From Plantactinospora mayteni (GTDB taxonomy: Bacteria; Actinomycetota; Actinomycetes; Mycobacteriales; Micromonosporaceae): DNA of 64,000 nucleotides. The DNA is taken from the NCBI RefSeq assembly GCF_016862935.1, contig NZ_BONX01000052.1, positions 62,001 to 126,000 of the forward strand, written 5' to 3'. This document shows positions 60,701-64,000 of the stretch, one piece after another. The notes under the pieces are model-generated. The model had not been told where the DNA came from. It made no database searches and was given only the letters and a program-made list of their open reading frames with translations. Position 1 is the stretch's first letter, and each line of letters starts with the position of its first letter. The position numbers were made by a program, and so were the translations under genes.

Positions 60701-62598
60701 CTGTTCGCCGGGCCAGGGCTGCCGGTGCTGGCCGGGCCAGGGTTCGTCGGCCCAGAGTTGGTCGGTCCGGGGTTCGTCGGGCCAGAGTTGGTCGGCCCGG
60801 GGTTCGTCGGGCCAGAGTTGGTCGGCCCGGGGTTGCCGCTGTTCGCCGGGGCAGGGTTGACCGGGGCGGGCGCCGAGGGCGTACCGGCCTGGCCTACCGG
60901 GGTGGTCGAGACCTGCCCGGAGGCGGGGGCGGTCGACGTTGGCGTCGGTCCGGTTGACGTTGGCGGGGTGCTGGCCGGGGGGAGGTAGCCCCCAGCCGTG
61001 GCAGCCGGCGGGGTGACGCTGGTCGGGCCGGGTGCACCTGTCGGAGTGGGTCCGGTCGAGGCCGGTGGGGTGACGCTGGTCGGGCCGGTCGAGGCGGGTC
61101 CGACGGCGGGCGGTGCCGACGGCTGCTGCCGGCCGGTGGCGGGGTGCTGGTCGGGGTGGGCCGGCGGCACCGGCTCCGGCGGCGGTGGCTTCGGCGGATC
61201 CGGGGCGGTGGGCCGTGTGTCCACGCCGCCGCCGGGTGCCGGCCCGGGACGGCCGGGGTCGCCTGCGGTCGGGGGATCGGGTTGGGTGGGCGCCGGAGTG
61301 CCGGGCTGGCCGGGGCCGGGTTGACTCGGCTGCGGCTGCGGCTGCGCGGGCTGGCCGGGCTGCGCCGGAGGGCCGGCCGGGTCGGAGCCGTCCGGCCCGC
61401 CCGGTGCGGGTTGCCCGCCGCCCGAGGGGTTGGGCGGGGCGGGGACGGGTGTTCTCGGCTGGGCCGGGCCAGGGCCGCTGGGCTGCCCGCTTCCAGAGCC
61501 ACCGGGGGGTGCCGGGACGGGCGTGCCGACCGGAGGAGCGCTCACCCCGCCCGAGTCCTGCTCCCCCGTCGGCGCGGGCGACGCGGGTGGCGGCCCGGTC
61601 GGGGCGACCGGCACCGGAAGCGGCTTGAGGGGAAAACTGGGGGTCGGAATGGCCGGGACGGCCGGCGTCTTGGCGAACTTGTCGAGCGCGTCGTCGCGGC
61701 CCTGGCCGAGTCGGCCGTGCAGTCCCTCGGCCGCCGCGTTGTTGACGAACCCGTCGGTGTCGATGCTCCAGTCACCGGTACGCAGACCGTTCACCCCGGC
61801 GCCGCCCAGTGCCTCCGCCCCCGCCTCGTGGGCGCCGTCGATTCCGGTGCGGAGAGCGTCACCGAGCAGGTTCTTCGGGGTGCGGTGACCCAGTGCGTTC
61901 GCGAACGGTCCGGTAGCGGCCGCCAACCCCCCGATGAAGATCCCGGCAAACGTCGCCCAGCCGGTGTTCTCGGCGTCCCATTCCGGCCGGGTGCCCTTGA
62001 GGGCCTGGATACCCTGCACGGTCAGATCGGTGGCCAGCTCCTGCAAACCCTCGAAGATCGCGGCCCGCAGCACGAACTGCCCAAGGGACTGCGCGGCCCG
62101 GGATTGCAGCCAGCGGAACACCGCGCTGATCGCGGCGCGGGCGATACCGATCGGCCCGGCCGCGGCGGCCAGCGCCGCGCCGAAAGTGAAGAACGACAGC
62201 ACGATGATCGCGAAGATCTCCAGGCAGCAGGTGATGACCGCGATCAGGACCGAGAGCTTCTCGTACTCGATGTCCAACGCGGCCTGGTCCGCTGCCTGCG
62301 CCACCTGCTGGGTCAACGCGGCCAGTTGCGGCATGGCCTGGTCGACCACCTTGCTGAACTCGGCCTGGAACATCAGCCCGGACGGCCCGGCCCAGGACTC
62401 GGCCAGGGCGTTGCGCTCCGCGGACGCCTCCGCCACCGTCTGGCTCAGCCCGACGCCAGCCTCCCGCCACGCCTGCGCCAACTGCCGGACGAGGTCCTCG
62501 TTCGCCTCCGGCCAGGACGAACCCCCGGTGGACAGCCAGACCAGCAGGTTCCACACCTGCTGCCAGGGCTCACCCCAGTCAGGTGGCTCGATGGCCAT
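54757..62598 (-). CDS. giant CpnT-like ESX-linked protein with central papain-fold (Tox-PL) toxin domain
   Basis: 2613 residues from ATG at 62598. Residues 1-110 are a WXG100-like helical hairpin (SWAGPSG with Trp69 and Gly71), then hydrophobic helices about 112-165. About 315-690 is Pro/Ser/Thr-rich with a GPTNPGPTNS repeat. A Tox-PL (glutamine-deamidase type) domain covers about 735-900: Cys788 (ATNCTDTVRAFL), His870 (GGSHMWAAVN) and Glu885 (WVEPQSGE), where Asp is usual. After it come about 1700 residues including at least four diverged modules, each a beta region ending in a hydrophobic helical stretch (about 1675-1820, 1935-2060, 2183-2293, 2400-2530). Probable secreted effector; the toxin is not at the C-terminus as normal. 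Confidence 0.85.
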   Translation of the reverse strand: MAIEPPDWGEPWQQVWNLLVWLSTGGSSWPEANEDLVRQLAQAWREAGVGLSQTVAEASAERNALAESWAGPSGLMFQAEFSKVVDQAMPQLAALTQQVAQAADQAALDIEYEKLSVLIAVITCCLEIFAIIVLSFFTFGAALAAAAGPIGIARAAISAVFRWLQSRAAQSLGQFVLRAAIFEGLQELATDLTVQGIQALKGTRPEWDAENTGWATFAGIFIGGLAAATGPFANALGHRTPKNLLGDALRTGIDGAHEAGAEALGGAGVNGLRTGDWSIDTDGFVNNAAAEGLHGRLGQGRDDALDKFAKTPAVPAIPTPSFPLKPLPVPVAPTGPPPASPAPTGEQDSGGVSAPPVGTPVPAPPGGSGSGQPSGPGPAQPRTPVPAPPNPSGGGQPAPGGPDGSDPAGPPAQPGQPAQPQPQPSQPGPGQPGTPAPTQPDPPTAGDPGRPGPAPGGGVDTRPTAPDPPKPPPPEPVPPAHPDQHPATGRQQPSAPPAVGPASTGPTSVTPPASTGPTPTGAPGPTSVTPPAATAGGYLPPASTPPTSTGPTPTSTAPASGQVSTTPVGQAGTPSAPAPVNPAPANSGNPGPTNSGPTNPGPTNSGPTNPGPTNSGPTNPGPASTGSPGPANSGNPGPAGSGNGPSSSNNGPAGSPTGTGPTTTSTGTDARPTPAPIAATDQGPTAAASTGLLGVAATAHPEHHLPYRRPAAPVTDAATPPGPLAYRPAPADDLDPASAWDERELSSRVPVDDGQRTPVRHPDPRHPSRWVAYLNDGGPTRPGRATNCTDTVRAFLSTWYGNPSVSGSLNHDLPGGVANGTTRTERWLGGTFTHQGAGARGLDTVRSRLLAQGHGAATVVVTSWPEGGSHMWAAVNQHGTVVWVEPQSGEISDQAPLYQQKTDQVWALPLNPDGDPTTVHPDADPAVSTRPEEPTTHHPADDADGLGRTVPDAPGSQPGTGNQPPLVTGQNAIDAVRATMRAIPAGFDLTGGHVPSRYAAAIRPEPNVVKIVLTSSRGPDGGEVNLGTARMSGRDFAEAAKALRTELKLDSGQIVLVSNYSGIGLPGQPSLASVLARTLGKDVVGASAKVWTYPDGSVVVAEPERGTPHRPKKRPDGSWRTFDPSGRLGTSTRSTERTARPLPPDLRGDRRTDDDQVGTYRDSQNRLHRRGDPPGSFRDDATGRLHHDQDDVKRTYRDDRTFRLVSASTNQRIPDPLLARTKPVQHPVMAGTPGPKQRLADPATVTRTVAERRKAGSETPRTAARHILAADFGISGDAQLTQGVSGERWPGEFAVAGFDPDNQRLVVLETESPSRRDLLADGSIAEQGSPAHIRHVLRSSRRLHEHLRNHPHLRDALHRALARGELTVQAYRVEVKVSPPPAHPASGTPAQEKVDVTRTPIDLTGLDLTGVADWLPPRSTDVDGRLAERLNDVLQQQVVGALRGVPGIRDISPPTTPGVVEVRPEVGAPYQLDLRTAAQGPGDAFALQLDQHRKHELTFFHDQLDDLNRADLALTVTQAVLHVNARVSRADTSRPTMVQITPTVPALADQPPGRRPALTDSDVGRLGEFEALAHLASSAPTGPDQIRFRARIRDFVERYGLREGFPGAEDRQRLAREHLSPAAQRTLTEEARWEFSSDPAVAVTRSVLQTGLLNDSTRIKPVPGGRGALFQVEPEGWAKKGQAPFTIEVRSAPSTTRGSSAPQSFSIENTSVDRHFTLVVDPNLVDRTGATPRLPRGLSHLRNELRASLTRKIDEQGVRPAEVSRRLRDKALVSVPTVTGTLTMLWVADAVGVPAMAVKTAVIGAAEVAGQEALAADGKRDKLSGEHARQLALRADRGKLDTGDGLRDLVDRGFDEAVELAAGTVGRPDLVSRPSAQPTPAPAPTPPPIDPKQATDLRRRLRTAIEKLDAELKADPKVAKEDKHLRRVRHRGDDERYRFKIAGEGNDARVRVEVVHTDDPTKIEVEFAESEVVLRVPPDLRHLPDDKFEEVAREAVKEVADRQEKISQGEAGIAGHVEKAVTSTVTSVSPTVPAGEQVRENLGVATGISATVRSAVQAGIDRAAGRREKDLEDRRENHDTKHTSRLPAADRRSVANQIVALVRGGESVTRAIDVAVGGTRPAASTGRFPGLAPAKLAVTRGVNEVNRGLEHRLDRDLDAERRRSREGNTDTWVYRSDRFGIKRDVTLSLTFADTVEGDRPLVPVTRRLKRGHFEFTVNTKAAPEEIERWLRHACDNILFDRQQTLPARRRMLEDVMPAGVGLAGAAALAAVSGPWIGALAGITATGHLVTRWNARYHDMRKNDISLRKEFDVKDDDVSPQDLRRALAEQRAAVRDLEDHVRRIEERLTQDGRTKPQVEALAAELGRVPDHRLPDDVAGRVAAFRDLPRNGRVEPVPDSDHTFRVLFRGVKGRPEMLTFELGTGQTDGNTLMAYRVNSDVTHMLRVDPTGSPDDIATGVRAWLEQEMDRVGAAPAGLPSARARLTKFAGTITTQAAGTIAAAAAGTVSNPVASAAQVVTFIAAQEASNLSYDGNETLVSQARKELRKRTLGTAPEEQLAVFAFDTDHLRRRTVTIFHRLQQLERIGESLPEADRPPPFQAGPLTLPDRPLPLGD
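60741..60830. repeat. three tandem 30-bp repeats in the giant gene
   Basis: Unit GGTTCGTCGGGCCAGAGTTG plus GTCGGCCCGG, three near-identical copies at 60741-60770, 60771-60800 and 60801-60830. On the coding strand each unit gives ten residues of the GPTNPGPTNS type. The copy number is likely variable between strains. Confidence 0.85.
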
Positions 62599-62905
62599 TT
62601 TCGCCGAGCAGCTTCCGCGTCCGCAGGTCCACCTCGATCAGAGTGTCCACACTGGTCGACGCGACGGCGCCGAACGCGCTCACCGACTCGGCGATCCGGG
62701 TCAGCGCCACCTTCAACTCGGCGGTGGCGGCGAAGCTGTTCCGATACTCCTGCCCGATCTCGTCGTTACCCCACGGGTCGCCCGCCGCGTCCAGCGCGGC
62801 GACCGCCCGGGCCATGGCCGTCGACAACCGCTCGCCCACGCCGTTGAGCCGACCGGCGGCGGTGAGCGCGGCGTCCGGGTCCGGCACATGCGTCACGTAA
62901 CTCAT
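62579..62905 (-). CDS. WXG100/EspC-like small ESX protein
   Basis: 108 residues from ATG at 62905; it overlaps the giant gene's start by 20 bases. Two long helices separated by a turn with DPWGNDEIGQEYRNSF, a W-G-N/D-D form of the WXG motif common in actinobacterial EspC-like proteins. The C-terminal helix VDTLIEVDLRTRKLL follows. Such proteins are ESX substrates or dimer partners that carry larger effectors, so the obvious partner is the WXG-like N-terminus of the giant protein. Confidence 0.8.
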   Translation of the reverse strand: MSYVTHVPDPDAALTAAGRLNGVGERLSTAMARAVAALDAAGDPWGNDEIGQEYRNSFAATAELKVALTRIAESVSAFGAVASTSVDTLIEVDLRTRKLLGENGHRAT

Positions 62906-62923
62906 CGAGCACCCCGTTTTCGC

Positions 62924-63334
62924 TCACCGGCCCGCGTCTTCCCCCGGCAGTTGTTCGACCATGCGGCGGATCGCACCGTTGAAGTCGTTGTTGCGGAAGG
63001 CGGTCAGGGACTCCTCCGACACGTAGGGACTGCACGTGTCGAGCACCCGGCGCTCCGCCTCCTCCGCCGCCACCCTGATCGTCGCCTCGATCTCCTCGGC
63101 CAACTGGCGCGCGTCGGCGTGCTCGAAGACCTGCGGGGTGAGTTCCAGCCGCCGCAACCGGCCGTCCGGACCAACGGTGGCGGTGATCGAGCGGTCCGCC
63201 GAGGTCGCCGTCACGGTTACCGCCTGAACCCGGGTGGAGATGTCACCGAGCGCCGAGCTGGCCTGGCGAAGCTGGGCGGTGAGCTGTTCGGCTCGGGCTC
63301 GCAACGCGGCGACCTGCTCACCGTCCACAGTCAT
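62924..63334 (-). CDS. YbaB/EbfC-family protein (EspL-like)
   Basis: 136 residues from ATG at 63332-63334. N-terminal helix (VAALRARAEQLTAQLRQAS), then the YbaB core strands TVTATSADRSITATVGPDGR and LRRLELTPQVFEHADARQLA, then a helix EEIEATIRVAAEEAERRVL. The C-terminus (YVSEESLTAFRNNDFNGAIR) is an extra helix. YbaB-type proteins bind DNA, but in ESX loci the EspL branch acts as a chaperone for secreted proteins. The position before the WXG protein fits the latter. Confidence 0.82.
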   Translation of the reverse strand: MTVDGEQVAALRARAEQLTAQLRQASSALGDISTRVQAVTVTATSADRSITATVGPDGRLRRLELTPQVFEHADARQLAEEIEATIRVAAEEAERRVLDTCSPYVSEESLTAFRNNDFNGAIRRMVEQLPGEDAGR

Positions 63335-63380
63335 GGAACAACGGTACTGGAGGCCGATCAGCAGCCGCTACCCTCTGGAC

Positions 63381-64000
63381 ATGCCCAGCCCTCCCGTGGC
63401 CGTCGCGCTGATCGGCGTACTGACCGGGCTGCCGGCGCCGCCGGCCGCCGCCCCGGCCACGCTCGGTTGTCCCACCGCGGCGAACGCCACCTCGACTGTC
63501 GCCCGTGAGCCAACCTGGTCGCATCACTGGCTGGCGCCCGGCCGGCTCGCCCCGCACACCGGGGCGGGGATCACGGTCGCGGTGGTGGACACCGGTGTGA
63601 ACACCAGTCATCCGCAGCTCGCCGGCAGGATCGCGAAGGGGTACGACGTGATCCGTGACCGGGCCGGGGCCACGGTCGACCACACCGGACACGGCACCGC
63701 GGTGGCCAGCATCATCGCCGCCAAGCCGATGCCGAACACCGCACTGATGGGCCTCGCCCCGGGGGTACGGATCCTGCCCGTCCGGGTAAGTGACTGCGCC
63801 CGTACGGTCCTCGACCGGGACGTCGATCCGGTACGCCTGGCGGACGGGATCCGGTGGGCGGCGGACAACGGCGCACGGGTCATCAACGTGTCGCTGGCCG
63901 TACCGGAGAGCCACGGGCGACTGCGCGCCGCTGTGGAACACGCCCTGCGCCGCGACGCCGTGGTGGTCGCGGCGACCGGCGACGCGCGGAGCAGCGCGAC
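63381..64000 (+). CDS. mycP: mycosin-type S8 subtilisin-like protease (3' partial)
   Basis: 206 residues seen from ATG at 63381; the frame runs off the window. Signal peptide to about 25 (VAVALIGVLTGLPAPPAAA). Catalytic Asp in VAVVDTGVNTSHPQL and His in DHTGHGTAVASIIA; the Ser lies outside. Where subtilases have the oxyanion Asn (AAxGN) this reads VVVAATGDARSS, so the Asn appears to be Asp. Mycosins stabilise and regulate ESX complexes. Divergent from the YbaB-like gene by 46 bases; EccB/C/D probably follow to the right. Confidence 0.85.
   Translation, partial: MPSPPVAVALIGVLTGLPAPPAAAPATLGCPTAANATSTVAREPTWSHHWLAPGRLAPHTGAGITVAVVDTGVNTSHPQLAGRIAKGYDVIRDRAGATVDHTGHGTAVASIIAAKPMPNTALMGLAPGVRILPVRVSDCARTVLDRDVDPVRLADGIRWAADNGARVINVSLAVPESHGRLRAAVEHALRRDAVVVAATGDARSSA

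Noticed and set aside
58801-60957. A 718-codon plus-strand open frame inside the giant gene
   Set aside because: Val/Gly/Arg-rich antisense shadow; the giant protein in the opposite frame has recognisable domains.
1-64000. tRNA, rRNA, CRISPR or riboswitch
   Set aside because: No cloverleaf with CCA-type end, no spaced direct repeats of array type and no recognisable riboswitch core seen on either strand by eye.

Overview
The window looks like chromosomal DNA from a filamentous actinobacterium, most likely Micromonosporaceae. By eye the GC content is near 70 percent. GTG starts and 4-bp start/stop overlaps are common, and the families present are actinobacterial: type VII secretion (ESX) parts, SARP and STAND regulators, and a transglutaminase/DUF58/MoxR operon. 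I see no tRNA, rRNA, CRISPR array or intact insertion sequence.

Left arm (1-7911, plus strand): the last codons of a probable secreted toxin, a small overlapping acidic protein (immunity candidate), two adjacent paralogs of an FPVGHYLG-type protein, a two-CxxC protein, then EccE, a beta-helix/AAA+ (EccA-like) protein and a membrane-anchored kinase-like protein that lacks the catalytic Asp. Right arm (50669-64000) repeats this set: a second beta-helix/AAA+ protein, two more CxxC-family proteins, a 2613-residue CpnT-like giant with a papain-fold (Tox-PL) domain in its middle, a WXG100-like protein, a YbaB/EspL-like protein and the start of a mycosin protease. The ESX components therefore flank about 43 kb of other material. 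EccB, EccC and EccD are not in the window and may lie to the right.

Middle-left (7918-25219): a six-gene minus-strand operon (response regulator, histidine kinase, FN3 membrane protein, MoxR, DUF58, transglutaminase-like TgpA whose catalytic Cys and His are replaced); divergent SARP, LuxR and orphan response regulator genes; then a two-component system followed by an AfuA/FbpA-type ABC importer.

Centre (25420-40326): a catabolic island. A peptide/opine-type ABC importer, an aldo/keto reductase, an HpcH/HpaI aldolase and a BNR-repeat protein are divergent from a fused four-carbon-acid-sugar kinase/PdxA dehydrogenase and a DeoR repressor. This fits uptake and breakdown of a sugar acid to triose phosphate. 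An extracellular PHB-depolymerase-like esterase and an SDR lie at its end, next to an IS-like inverted repeat.

Middle-right (40733-49676): a seven-gene minus-strand operon with an M48 membrane protease, a TraG/VirD4-like coupling ATPase without its transmembrane domain, a third FPVG paralog, a glycine-rich membrane protein, a disordered 92-residue protein, a DUF4913-like protein and a zinc-ribbon membrane protein, divergent from an XRE/NB-ARC/TPR regulator. A 1-kb graveyard of gene fragments (sugar permease, glycosidase, IstB, VOC) separates this from the right ESX arm.
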